64,000 nucleotides of DNA, taken from Adiantum capillus-veneris (Eukaryota; Streptophyta; Polypodiopsida; Polypodiales; Pteridaceae). The notes below the pieces were generated by a model that ran no database searches, was not told the origin of the DNA, and worked only from the letters and a program-made list of their open reading frames with translations. Each line of letters starts with the position of its first letter. Position 1 is the stretch's first letter. This document shows positions 49,496 to 61,304 of this stretch, piece after piece. Both the position numbers and the translations under genes were made by a program. The DNA lies in the NCBI GenBank assembly GCA_014529385.2, contig CM043956.1:61780620-61844619 (forward strand), in the 5' to 3' direction.

Positions 49496-51321
49496 TTGGC
49501 GCCGTTGTCGGGGAATGAATCTTAGGTGATGAGTGACCGAGTGCGTATTCAGAGTTTTCTTATTGTTCCAAAAGATAATTTCCATTCCATTTAAATTTCA
49601 GTGAAGCATCTAGACAGAGGTTTAATGCTTAGTGGAGTCTAGGGTCGGTGGACTGGCTAGATCTACTCTTGAGAGATATAGGGAGTTGTGAGTGAGGTTG
49701 CTTTAAGCATTTTTCTCTTCAAATTTCTTTGTATTGATTAAGTACTGATCCATCATCCATTTTTTATCCTGTTAGTTTTGTTTGATTCATTTTCTTATGT
49801 TCTTTCAATTCTGTACTTAGGAGTGGGATAAGTAAATCACATTCCAGTCAGATTTGGGGCAAAAGATAGAGTAAAAAACACCAGAAAACCATAACTTTGG
49901 CAAAAGGGCCATAAGACTGAAATTAGAAAATCTGACCAAACAGAGCTGAAATTGATTCAAATCACAAAGTGGTAGCACCAAACACTGGGAAATACTTTTC
50001 AGAGAGAGCGTGTAAAATTTCATCAGATTTGGCTCTGGTACTACGATCGCGATCGATGTACCTCAGTGTCAGAATTGTACAAGATTTGACATGTGCGTTC
50101 CTGATAAGATTCTAAACAAGTTTGTCTAAAGCAACCACACCCAAAAACATCAAAAATCAAGGAAATCAGGCCACTTGGGTAAAACTAGCCTGATAGACCC
50201 AGAAACTGTAAAATCTTGACTTTTGGTGATCCAAATGCAAAAAGACTTGGGGGATAGCCTTAAAACATCAGTGTCTACAAGCATGCTTAATTTGGTTGAA
50301 TTTGGGCTCAGAACTACGATCGCGATCGGTGTACCTAGACCTCAGATTTGTACCAAATTTGATGAGTAGACTCTTCAAGGGTATACAAACATAAAAGTCT
50401 AAAGGACCTAGGGTCAAAAACCGCAAAAAACTGGTCAAGACCACTGAATACAGATCCAAGTCAAAAACTGCTATACTGGCATAGAAATTGACTTTCAGTA
50501 GACCAAAACACATCAAAACTGGGAAGAAACCATGCAAAGGGATAGCCTGTGCATAGGACAAGCCTAGGTATCTCTCAAATCCCAAATGAAACATCAAAAT
50601 CAATCAAACCTGATAAAATTGGAAAATCAGGCACTTTAGACCAAGAAACTGTAAATTCTTGACTTTTTTGAGTGCAAATACAAAAGTGTCTGGCAGGTAG
50701 TCTTAAAATAGCCTAGTGAACAAGCTGGTGAAGTTTCATCCAATTTGGGCTCCAAACTACGATCGCAATCGGTGTACCTCAGTCCCAGATCTGACTCAGA
50801 TTTGACCCACACATATACCTAGGTTATATAAGATACCAAGAGATGTCAAAATTCAAAAAAAAAAGTCACCAAAATAGCCAAAAATAAGAGACAGTCAAAA
50901 AACCATTGTAGCAGACCAAGATCTGGTAAAAACTTGTCCAAATTCAAAAATATTTGAGGAGTAGACTGTACACATCATTGTCTACCATATCCACAAGTTT
51001 CACTTGAAAAGGAGCTAGAACTACGATCGCGATCGGTGTACCCCAGTGATATTTTGAGTCGAGACTTGGTGAGTAGGTAGCTGACATCTAGTGCAACATA
51101 TTTTCCAAAAGGAGCAAGGTCAAAAAAGCAAAAGAAAGTGGTCAAAAGTCCCAGTTACACAATCAGGCCAATAACCGCAAAACCACATGGGATTTGGGTT
51201 TTCATTGGTCAAAACATGTCCAAATTCCAAAATACAAAGACACTTGGTATCAAGACATCAAGGGCTAGCTACTGTGAAAAAATCTTCCAAATCTGGGACA
51301 TGGGGTCAACGATCGCGATCG
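49151..51321. repeat. Palindrome-centred tandem array B
   Basis: CGATCGCGATCG or a close variant occurs at 49,151 (in the LTR), 50,044, 50,317, 50,760 (CGATCGCAATCG), 51,024 and 51,310. Each is followed by G(A/G)TGTACC or the close CGTGTACC. The spacing is 264-286 bp except for two larger gaps. Units share TTTTCCAAAAGGAGC and GGTCAAAAA with array A, so the two arrays are homologous. Confidence 0.9.
49497..49514 (+). other. Primer-binding site (tRNA-Asp type)
   Basis: TGGCGCCGTTGTCGGGGA follows the LTR after one base. Athila/Tat-type plant elements use a near-identical site, TGGCGCCGTTGCCGGGGA, complementary to tRNA-Asp. Confidence 0.88.
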
Positions 51322-51767
51322 GTGTACCTCTACATAGTGAGGGTATTTGACTTCACAAGTTTGTAGATCTACTTGAATACATCCCAAATCTCAAGTTTGA
51401 GTGAAAAATACCCTATGGAAGCCAAGATGAAAGCACAAAATCTCTTTGTGCCCTGATCCTGAAACTGTTTTGAGTGCTGTTTCAAGTGCAGTTTACCAAA
51501 ACTGCTCTAACTTTTGACACACAACTCCAAACTGAGTCTCCTATAGCTAGGAAGAAAGCTTTTGAGATAAGGAATTTACTTTAGAGTGAAATTTGCTAGT
51601 ATTCCCATTTACAACTTTTAGGGTACCCAAAACTAGTATCCAAAGGTCAATGGGGCACCAAAGCCTGACTTTTTAGAGACTTTACCAGGGGCAAAAAGGG
51701 ATTGCGTGCACTAAGCCAAGGTGTTCTTATCAAGGACCATCTTGAGAGTATTGAGTGAGGCTTAAAC

Positions 51768-53982
51768 ATGACAACTCATCCATCATTAGGGTTTATCACT
51801 CAACTCAGAGCTATGCCACCTACACAAACAGCCAGAAATACTGCAACACCTATAACAAGAGGGTTGAGACAAGACCATGAGGCTTATCAATCATATCAAG
51901 CCAAACCTCAAGGCATGGCTCATGGATATTTGTCAAGTGATCATGTAGCTCACTGGAAGCCAAACCAATCAACTAAAATGCGGAAGTTTGGAAGAGCAAA
52001 AGTGGAAATTGCTGGAGACTTAGAGGAGAAGCATTCTCTAATCCCTGGGCAGTCACTTATCAAAAGACCCCTATATCACGTGCGTTCAAGAGGTAATTAA
52101 TAATACCCCAATATACATACTATACTTACACTGTGAGCCTATTTAAAAAACCCCCACCCCCCTCTGTATGTATACATTTTTATACATTTTGGTCTTTTAA
52201 TAATCCTCTCCGGTTAACTCACGTGATATCATACACATTCTGAAAAGTGACCGCCCCGGGCCTCTAATCAACAAACCCAACATGAGGTTCATCAAAACCA
52301 ATGAAGCCACGAGAGTTCTAACGGATTACACTTATGATGGCCTTTATAGGTTACCTATTGGGGATCAAAAAAACTTCTATAGATGTTTAAATTCCATCAT
52401 TGAAGAGTTGACAGACTACAAGAACCTCTATGCCTTCACATACACAGATGACCAGGGAGTGCAAGTTCTAATGGTAGATAAGTATGGACGAGAGTACAAA
52501 CTTATCAACCCAATTGAGCTAGAAAGATATACATACATGAGTACTCCAATCTCTGCTTACTACTTTCAACCGAGTGTAAGGGTACTAGGGTTTTTTGAGA
52601 CTGATTTGCAAGAAGCTAACATTGAAACTATGGAATCAAATGGACCTCAAACATCCAAAATAGCTATGCACGACAGTGTAGCTCCTACCTCATTGAGTGG
52701 AACCAAGAGACCACCAATTAGACTTACAAATCCATCAACATTTCCAAAACATGTCTCAAAGGGGATTCCACCAAGATTTTCTCCAAGACGAGAAGAAGGA
52801 ACGAGGGATGTCTTTGTGAGAGATCCCAACACGCTAAGATACATGGTTGAGAACAAGAACCAATGAGACCATATCAATTGGCCAAATGTGTCAAGAAGAA
52901 GTATGATGGATTAAGGGATGCATACGTACATGCATCCTTGTTCAAACAAGTGTTAAGAGCCAAACAAGTATTTTATTTTTATACACAGTATGAGGGATTT
53001 GGCTTAACCTTGGAAGGGATAGCATTGAATTGGTTCCAACCGTTGGACAAAAATGCCTTCTCAAACGTTGAACAACTGTTGCAAGAATTTGTTTTGGAGT
53101 TCTCTAATAAGGGAATCAAACATAACACAGTGTCCCAAATCTATGCATTCACGCAAAAAGAAGATGAGAGAGTGAAGGAAGCATCGCTACTCTTCAAACA
53201 ATATATAGAGAGATGTTCGGAACGCGAGTTACCACACTGGGATGGAAGATTATCAATTCTCTTCATAGAGGGTTTGAAAAATGAAACTCTCAAGAAAGAT
53301 TTTCACTTCAAAGGATGTACTTCCTTTGAACAAGTCATGAGAGAAGCGTTATACCGAGTTGACAATTGTAAAGCCTATGGCGAGAAAATTGGTGATACAA
53401 AGATCACTATGGATAATGCTCCTTTAGCATCTAGTGAAACCAACACAAGGCAAGTGGTTATGTCTCAATTAATGACCAACCTAGATGAGCTAGCAGCACA
53501 AGTAGCACAACGAATAAAATGGTGTGCCATTGAGCAAAAATGGACCAATCATGAGATGAGTGAGTGCTACTATAATCAAACCTACACGAGGGGATACTAT
53601 TTGGACATCAAATAGAAAAACAAATTCCATTACCAAATCATCCATTATTTCAAAATAGGGTTGTATCAAGGGCTTTACAAAGAGCTGAGGTATCAAAACC
53701 TAGGCTAGGGCAATAACCTATGAGAAAACTCTATTCATTGAATGAGGACACTCTGATGTTCATAGCAAATCAAGAGCATAGACCAGAGACCATTCTGGCT
53801 AAGCAAGAACAACCATCAATACAAGAGAAAAAGGAGCAGTTAAAATAAGAACGGGAAAACAAAACGGTGGTGAGCGATAAGAAACCAAGGAAGGCGTCTT
53901 CTGGAGGATCTGTGTTGATAGACAAAGTCCTAGAGCCATTAGATGCTGCACTAGAAGTATATGAGGCTAGATTGAAACCCAA
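51768..53982 (+). pseudogene. gag region of copy B, upstream part
   Basis: Open stretches at 51,768-52,100, 52,282-52,866 and 52,863-53,615. The last shows a retrotransposon gag (capsid-type) domain with ALNWFQPL followed by a helical array and the LSILFIEGLKNETLKK segment. The 52,282 block matches copy A's region near 43,750-44,000 (FTYT, YRC). Fossil, broken; interrupted at its right end by the hAT. Confidence 0.78.
53975..53982. repeat. 8-bp target site duplication (left)
   Basis: AAACCCAA immediately precedes the hAT and is repeated at 59,931-59,938. Eight bases is the hallmark duplication length of hAT elements. Confidence 0.93.
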
Positions 53983-53989
53983 ACTGAGT

Positions 53990-54165
53990 TGCATTATTTG
54001 TTATTTGGGAGACGTATAATACGCGAATAATGGGCGTATTATTCGTTTATCTAAACTATACGGCCGTATTATACGGTGCCACATCAGCATAAACGGCTAA
54101 CCGTATAACTTCTTAATTTTTCGATCGAAATTTTTTTCGATCGAAAATTATAACGATCGAATATG
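53990..54165. promoter_or_regulatory. Left subterminal motif cluster of the hAT
   Basis: TCGATCGA palindromes at 54,121-54,128 and 54,137-54,144 and a related CGATCGA near 54,154, plus several ATACG/CGTAT words (54,010-54,110). Matching clusters lie at the other end, so these are candidate transposase-binding sites. Confidence 0.65.
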
Positions 54166-55200
54166 TTAGTATATATAGCAGCACGCGAAAGCCCTTACAC
54201 CAGCTTTCACAGTCAGTGTTTTCCATGTGAGTACTCTCACCAAACGATAAAAAAAAGCAATTTGTAAAAAAATAAAACATATAATTTAATAAAAATTAAA
54301 ATTCAATAGAATTTTAAGTTTTGTGATTCAAATATATGAATTTGTTTTGAAAAACTTAGTAAATAGTTGAAAGTTTGTATTTTGTGAAGAGTTTAATCTC
54401 TCACCTCATACAAACTGTAATTATAAGAATCACTTGTCAATGTGTTCAATTAATTGACACTTGAAAGTGACTAATAAAAAAAAAGTAAGATATTATCGTT
54501 GTTTGTAGAGTGAACTCTCACATGAGATAATTAGTTTAAAAATATAATTACATAAAAAATAATTTTATGTAATTTAAAGTTCGATTTTGATGTGTAGAGA
54601 TTTTCTCTCACTTCAAAATGAATATAATGAAACAAAATTATATTTTTACGTTTTGTGTAGAGCTATTCACACTGCTATGCTCTCACTAGAGTAAAAATTT
54701 AGGAAAAACATGTCCAAAAATATTGATATTCTTATTTTATTTGGACTGCATAATCTACCGTACTGTGTGAGAGCATACACATGGTCACATTGTAGATAGA
54801 TAATCGCTTAAAAATCTATGGTAAAGTGTAAGAACTTTTTGTTCGCACTTTACATAGATACGATAATTATCAAGTATTGTAAGTGATTATCGTTTGACAT
54901 TTAAAAATTTCACTTATAGCTCTTGTATGTATAGCAATTTATAATGATAATCATTTTAATACTTGATTTAATCGTAATTATTGATTATCGTAATGTGTTA
55001 GAGCTACAAGCTTGCACTTTAGATAAATCGATGCAATTTATATGTAATCCAATAGTATTGTTTTTTATTATTGTATTTTTGTTCAATCATTGTTTTTAAT
55101 TATTTTAATTTTGTTCAATCATTGTTAGTTAAATTAATTTAATGTTTTAATTGGTTTTGATTATGAAACTGATCCTTTACTTTGTTTTTACTAGAAAATT
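54166..55200. repeat. AT-rich left arm with imperfect palindromes
   Basis: About six imperfect inverted units of 30-45 bp recur roughly every 100 bp. Examples are around 54,377 (GAAGAGTTTAATCTCTCAC), 54,505 (GTAGAGTGAACTCTCAC), 54,590 (GTAGAGATTTTCTCTCAC), 54,655 and 54,812-54,860 (ATCTATGGTAAAGTG mirrored by CACTTTACATAGAT). Non-coding. Confidence 0.6.
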
Positions 55201-55213
55201 ACTTTTGTGCATC

Positions 55214-57095
55214 ATGGTGAAAGGACAAGAGTGGAGCTATGTACATGAGTTGAAAGCTGGGAGAAATACATCTTGACTTAAATGTAAATCCTGTGGCCAC
55301 GAGTTCAGTGGTAATGCAACCAGAATTAAAGAGAATTTATTTAAAGTCCCTGGCAATGTTGAAAAGTGCGGGGCACCACCAAAAGATATTCATGAAAAAT
55401 TTGCCATGTATTCTCGCAAAGTAAAGTTGATTCTTACAGCTAAACATAAAGGTGATGTTTCTAAAGATATTAATGCGAATATTGAACCATCTGTATGCAA
55501 TGAGGCAATAGAAGAGGTGTGTACCACTCAAGTAAACGATCAAAGTTCTCAATTGAACTCTCTTCATGGACATGCTTCTACATCAGGAGGAGTTCCTAGC
55601 ACAAGAAAATCCGGCTAAGCGTCATCCAATGGACAGACAATGCCTGAAGCATTAGGTAAACAATGGTTTCTTGAGTTGCATTTAAAATGGACACAAGAAT
55701 TTGTTGCGTGTGGCATATCGTTCAATGCTATGCACAATCCAATATTTCAGGATGCTTTGATAAGTACAACCAAAAAAGGATTTGTGCTTCCTGACTATAA
55801 GAAGATGCGAACTGAATATCTTGATAAAGTCAAAGACAATACTGAAGCCATTCTCAAACGCACAGTTCTAGAGTTTGTTCCAGCATATGGATGCACCATA
55901 GCATTGGATGGATGGACTAACTGTCAGAAAAAACCTTTAATCAATGTAATGCTTATTAACCCTAGAGGGGCTACGTTCGTGGAAGCAATTGATAGCTCAT
56001 TGAAAGAGAAGACTATCACCTACCTAGCAGGGGTGTATGAGCGTGCAATTGGAAAGGCAGGTGGACCAAAGAATGTGACTGCTATTGTCACAGATAATGC
56101 GGCCAACTACAAAGGAGTAGGAAGAGCTATTCAAGTCAAGTATCCGGAGATTTCTTGGGTACCATGTGCAGCTCACACTTTAAATTTTCTTTTAAAAGAT
56201 ATTGGTAAAATGGCATGTGTGAAGCAAACTTTATTGGATGCAAATCATGTGGTGAAATTCATTAGAGAGTATCAATTTTCGTATGCTCTTTTTCGAACCA
56301 AGTCACCAAATAAATCTTTGCAAATATTTTGCGCGACAAGGTTTGCTACGGCATACTATGTTCTTGCTGCTTTGCAAGAGTTGAAGCGTGCATTGATAGA
56401 AACCTTAGTAGACAGAAGATGGGATGGATGGCTCAGCAAGTATCCAAGTTATCAGGAAGCAGCTGGTCGATGTGCGCAAATAGTAAACTCGCTAGTCTTT
56501 TGGCGTAATGTAGAAAGAATAGTAAGTGTGTCAAAGCCATTTGTAGATCTTTTGAGAGCAGTTGACACAGATTCTTTTATTTTTGGTCGGGTCTACTGGT
56601 ATATGTCAGAGGCTATATGCAAGCTAAGAGAAAATGTCAGTTTTGGTGCAAAGGATAAAGCTACCATGATTATAATTGTTAACAAGCGTTGGGTGCAGTT
56701 GCATACGCCATTGCATGGTGCGGCTTTTGTATTGGATCCTAAGTTTCAAATGCATCAGAAATATGCCAACAAAGAAGTTATGTCCGACTTCAAAACAGTG
56801 TGCTCCCAACTCTTGGGGCACGAAGATGGAAAAACAACTTTTCATTAGCGAGTAGATTATGCCAACAGAACTGGTATGTTTCAGGATCCGTGGCATATAG
56901 ATGCCATTGGCAAAACAAGTGCACCTTTATGGTGGAGAGAAAGTGGAGTTGCAACACATTGCAGTTAGAGTTTTATCAGTAGCTGCATCAAGTGAAAGTT
57001 GTGAGCGAAACTGGTCAGCATTCGACTTTGTGCACACTAAAAAGCGAAACAGACTTCATACTAAACGGGCTGCTGATTTGGTGTATGTTTTTTGA
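55214..57095 (+). pseudogene. hAT transposase (BED finger, DUF659, hAT-C dimerisation), inactivated
   Basis: The hAT transposase cuts element ends through a DDE-type core. From an ATG at 55,214 the frame holds a BED-type zinc finger (CKSCGHEFSGNATRIKE near 55,285-55,340). In 55,640-56,848 it holds the DUF659 core with ALDGWTN (first acidic residue), TAIVTDNAANYKGVGRAI (second) and PCAAHTLNFLLKDIGK. The conserved C-terminal dimerisation region, SSESCERNWSAFDFVHTKKR, lies at 56,985-57,050. The frame has stops at about 55,274, 55,616 and 56,846, and changes near 56,935 before the C-terminus. The full set of domains is there at normal length, so decay is recent. The stop TGA at 57,093-57,095 abuts the tail of the kinase-like gene on the other strand. 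Confidence 0.9.
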
Positions 57096-58213
57096 TCTCT
57101 CTCATATTGTTTTCTAGTTTCTATCTGCATATCGCGTAGAGGAGGAAAACCGGCTGTCGTATTTGTTTTGGTGCATGAACCCCAATCCACAATGCCGGCG
57201 TAAACACCTTTTTCGCCAAAATGCAGCATCATATTCCGAGAGTGTAGATCATTGTGGAGGTAGTTATGCGTATGTATATACTTCAGAGTTTGAAGGAGAG
57301 CATTGATGATCTGCAAAATATTATCCTGGAATATCTCTACTGTTCCTGCAGTGAGTACGTAATCGCGAATGACAGGCTGGCTGTCGTTTGCAGTGCATTC
57401 TTTGATCCATTGCTCCACATGGCCGCCATTCCAAAATCGTGAAATGAGCATTGGTCGCTCCATGTGGCGCACCATGGCAAGAGGGTAGATAATACCTCGA
57501 TGTGAAATATCCAAAATTGTTGCTTCGTCTTTGACCTGTTGCTCCATGGTGGGCCCATGTAAGTGTACTTTGAACACTTTTACAGCATACACTTGATCTT
57601 TGAAAGCGGGATGTGTGACGTCCACACGCTTCACATGTGCCCATCTTCCCTCTCCCAGCTGTGGAGCTTGGATATTGAAGACGGCTGTGTCGGGTAAAGG
57701 TGTAAAATAGGTGGTAGCTGAAAGAGGTCTAATGTAGCAACGGATGACATTGCAGGCTCTGTTCTAAGAATGATTTCTGGTTCAACAGCAGCTTCAGAAG
57801 AGGTGGCTTCCACTCTTGCACGCTTTGCTGCTCTTTCTATCTTTTCCTTGCTCTTGAACTCCGTGTAAAGCTGTTGCACAAGATGTATGCGCTCAGCTAT
57901 GTTTGGCAAGGAAGTAATTGTAGGATTTTTCAGTTCTTGAAAGGTTTTCATGATCTGTCCAATGGTTTGTTTGACCATGTTTACTAAAGCACCTGATGTC
58001 AGGAGGGCTATGTCAAAAATAGCTGGTGCAAACTCTGCCTGGAGCTGCTCAAACACAGACTTGGTTAGAGTCTCTGTAAGCTGATAAAAATGCTCCGGAG
58101 CGACAGGGTTTAAATAACGCCTAATCTCTGCCTCTGACGTGTAATGGAAGTGTCCCACAATCACTTCGGAGACGAACTTTTGTTGATGTTCACTAGCTTC
58201 GTGTCTGCCATAT
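57056..58213 (-). pseudogene. Protein-kinase-like gene with N-terminal unknown domain, carried by the hAT
   Basis: The exon starts at a likely acceptor (TTTTGTCATACAG, ending at 58,214) and reads leftward. The first part (58,213 to about 57,740) is an unrecognised, partly helical domain with an RAAKRARVE basic cluster. The second part is kinase-like: glycine loop LGEGRWAHVKRV near 57,640, ATP-lysine motif YAVKVFK near 57,580, catalytic loop HNDLHSRNMML near 57,240 and metal-binding IVDWGS (DFG form altered) near 57,200. The HxDLHxxN/DWG style recalls atypical, bacterial-like or small-molecule kinases rather than receptor kinases. The two parts lie in different frames between about 57,768 and 57,631, so a frame change or unseen intron separates them. 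The C-terminus runs into the antisense of the transposase end and stops at 57,056, probably truncating the domain. Likely a captured host gene fragment. Confidence 0.72.
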
Positions 58214-58414
58214 CTGTATGACAAAATTATAAATTAAGAATCTTACGAAAAGATTGTACACCACAGTAAAATAGTTATTATATAATAAGTGTTAACCCTA
58301 TATATATATTAAATGATGATGCCCATTTATTAAAAAATATTAAATTATTGCAAATTAAAGAGAAAATCTTATGATTACAAAAAACATTGTGCGAATCGAT
58401 CATGAAAATTAAAT

Positions 58415-58522
<108 letters not shown>

Positions 58523-58725
58523 GGCCAGGAGGAGTGTGAGATGCTCTCAGCACAAGAACTCGACCCTGCTATGTGCAGAAGTGTGAGATGATGAAAGAAA
58601 TTACATCTAACGGATTGGAAAATCGTACATGTGAACAGATCAGCTAGTGTGAGATATTCTCAGCACAAGTCCTGGATGCTGTTGTAAAATAGATTGATAG
58701 TTTTATCAATCTAATCCCTGATAAA

Positions 58726-59310
58726 GTGTGTGGAACTCACAACACAACTATCAGCGGATAAATTAACAATTGCAGATGTAAGTTACCTATCGTATGTGTT
58801 TACGTCCAAAACAACACCAAGTCATTTAATGATGAAAAATGATGTTCTTTTGGAATATGAAACACACAAGTAACTAGTATGTCACATTAAGATGAAGAGG
58901 GCATGAAAATATGCATCTCTTCACTCTTAATATTACCAGTGGTAATGATTGTGTTTCTATGTAACACATATGACAGAAAACTTAATCTAAAATTGTAAAT
59001 TTTATAAGCTATTTCTAATGGAGTGTGTGGAACGCACAACACAACCATTAGCAAACAGATCAACAATCTCAAATGTAAATCAATTGTTGTATATATCTAC
59101 GTTCAGAGGAACACCAAGTCATTTGCTGATGAACAATGATGTTACTACAGAAATAGAAGCATAAAAATAATGAAAGTCGCATTAAGATGAAGAGGGCATA
59201 AAGTATGCATCTCTACACTCTTAAAATGACGAACATTAATCTTTGTGCTTCTATGTAGAATAATCAATAATGATTTACTTTAAGATTGTAAATTTTATAG
59301 GCCACTCTGA
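58726..59310. repeat. Tandem pair of about 297 bp in the hAT right arm
   Basis: Two diverged copies begin GTGTGTGGAAC(T/G)CACAACACAAC at about 58,726 and 59,023. They share ACACCAAGTCATTT, ATTAAGATGAAGAGGGCAT and GATTGTAAATTTTATA/AATTGTAAATTTTATA. Non-coding. Confidence 0.85.
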
Positions 59311-59590
59311 AGTGAGAGTTGTAGCATCATGCCTACTACACTCCACGAGTCGACCGCTAATCCTAACTCATCTCTATGGTGAGAGATATACTACTACACC
59401 ATACGAGTGAGAATCTAAATTTACCCTAAGCTTTCCCTGGAGTGAGTTATATAACTACACACCATGGGAAAGGAAACTATATTCTACACACCTCTGGAGT
59501 GAGCCATATGGCTACACACCACGAAGTGGCCTACGACCTGCAAGCCAACTTTGTGGTGACAGCCGAAACTACTGCACCACACAAGTGTGG
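59303..59590. repeat. Array of five short palindromic units
   Basis: Five units of about 55-60 bp each carry a ...GTGAG(N)8-10CTAC...CACCA... hairpin. Examples are GGAGTGAGTTATATAACTAC (about 59,438) and GGAGTGAGCCATATGGCTAC (about 59,494). The central arms vary while remaining self-complementary. Confidence 0.7.
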
Positions 59591-59733
59591 CACAACACAA
59601 AGAAAAAGTTAGTATTTACTGAAAATTTTAAAAATATACCTGAAAACCGCTGTAAACCGAAGAGGCTGTCACTATCTGCCAAAATCTCAGAAGCTCCAAG
59701 CTCTCCAAATTCCAAAAAAGTCCACAATGCTTT

Positions 59734-59930
59734 TCGATCGAATACGGCGACGATTGTATATATATACAGTTTTTCAATCGAGATATTTTTCGATCGAAAA
59801 CTATTTCGATTGAAAAATATCTCGATCGAAAACGGTTTTATACGGTTATTTGGTAATTATTCCGAAATACAGCGTATATTGACGTTTTATACGTATAATT
59901 TTTGTTATACGGGCGTATAAATGCAACGCA
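59734..59930. promoter_or_regulatory. Right subterminal motif cluster and terminus of the hAT
   Basis: TCGATCGA at 59,734, 59,790 and 59,822 and variants TCAATCGA (59,774) and TCGATTGA (59,806), then ATACGG, CGTATAA and CGGGCGTATAAATGCAACGC up to the end. It mirrors the left cluster. Confidence 0.65.
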
Positions 59931-59938
59931 AAACCCAA
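59931..59938. repeat. 8-bp target site duplication (right)
   Basis: AAACCCAA, identical to 53,975-53,982. Confidence 0.93.
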
Positions 59939-60608
59939 CCAAACCCTAGAGAAACGAGGGATGAAATATCCTCATGCTGAGGTAGAGACTGAGAGGTTGA
60001 AAATGTGTAAGAAATTGGTAAAAACTGCACAGGCAATGATGGAGCCTGAAGCACCAATTCCACCTCCAGAAACAAAACCAAAAAGTGTTGGATTTGAAAT
60101 GCCTAAGGCAAAGGTTGTTGAAACATTAACTCAAAGAAACATTGAGCTAGAATCACAAAAGGATGTGCAACCAAAGACTGCAACACAAGAAACCAACAAC
60201 CTAGAAATTCAACTAGATGATCAAGTAGTGGCCAACACCACTAATGATGCAAGGTCAAGATCACAAATTTTGGCACCTATCCCAGAGATAGATGAGCCAT
60301 GGCCAAATGAATTGTGGGAAGAAATTAGAAGTGCAAAAGATGGAAGTGCGACTTTTCAATATGCACCCATAACTGAGGTCAATACAGGGCATGAAGTCTA
60401 TCAGGGAGACATTCAATCTCTAAATAGAGATGCAGGGACGGAAGTTTCAATTGAAAGTAAAACAGAGTCCTTGAAGACCTTACCCTCATACATAGGAGAA
60501 CATGTGGCAGACTCAGAGACTAGAGTGGTGCCATCTCAAAGGAAAGCCATATCCAAGATGATGGATACAAAGAGTATGCAAGAGTTGATGTCAACTCCAA
60601 TACAGTGA
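59939..60608 (+). pseudogene. Copy B pre-protease region, downstream of the hAT
   Basis: A Glu/Lys/Pro-rich frame (ATG at 59,961) homologous to copy A's 45,720-46,346, sharing ERLKMCK, KDGSAT, APITEV and SLKTLPS. No known fold. Fossil. Confidence 0.7.
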
Positions 60609-60764
60609 ACCATTACTCTATCTGAAGTGCTTAAGATTAGACCACATGTATGGGATGAAGTAGGCAACAATTTGGGAAAGATGGGATGAAAGATACCTCT
60701 TCAAGATCTACCCTCAAATGAACAATCAAACGAAACTCAACAAGAAAGTGCAAACGCTAAACCT

Positions 60765-61304
60765 GTGCCAATACACAAGATGGGGGAATATTGCGAAGGA
60801 GAAGAAGGAAACACCACCTTACCTGTGGAATACAAAGGAGTTAAAACATTGGCTATACTTGATAGTGGGGCTGGATTAGCCATAGCCACAAAAGACATTT
60901 GGGAAAAATGGGGTAGACCAGCGCTTAGGAAAACTAGAATGAAGCTGCAACTTGCAGATGGATACATGGAAAAACCTCTGGGTATCCTAGAGCAAATTAT
61001 TGTGACTTCTTGTGGAATTGAATATGAATATACATTTGCAATAGTAGATTTTGGAAAAGGGAACAATTTTGATATCATTTTAGGAAGACCTTTCATGCGT
61101 CAACTTAAGATGGTTCAAGATTGGGGCTATGACTATATCTACTTGAGACATAAAAAGATCACCACAAAAATAAGCATAAAAGACCATAGATATAGAGATG
61201 TGAATAGAACTGCTTTAGAAGAAATTGACTCTACTATAGTCAAGGGAAAGAGATACCCGTGTGGCTACAAACCAAACAAGAAGTTTGGATGTGTGGTGCT
61301 TTGA
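60765..61304 (+). CDS. Retropepsin-like aspartic protease of copy B
   Basis: The LTR-element aspartic protease that would process gag. The frame shows ILDSGAGLAI (active-site loop, residues about 31-40), a flap-like central region and IILGRPFMRQL (the conserved ILGR helix, residues about 105-115). Spacing fits a complete retropepsin fold. It sits directly after the gag-side frame at 59,961-60,608, in the usual gag-to-protease order. The frame is open here, but the element as a whole is broken. Confidence 0.82.
   Translation: MPIHKMGEYCEGEEGNTTLPVEYKGVKTLAILDSGAGLAIATKDIWEKWGRPALRKTRMKLQLADGYMEKPLGILEQIIVTSCGIEYEYTFAIVDFGKGNNFDIILGRPFMRQLKMVQDWGYDYIYLRHKKITTKISIKDHRYRDVNRTALEEIDSTIVKGKRYPCGYKPNKKFGCVVL

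Noticed and set aside
56624-56896. Minus-strand frame within the transposase
   Set aside because: Shadow of the clearly homologous plus-strand DUF659 coding sequence.
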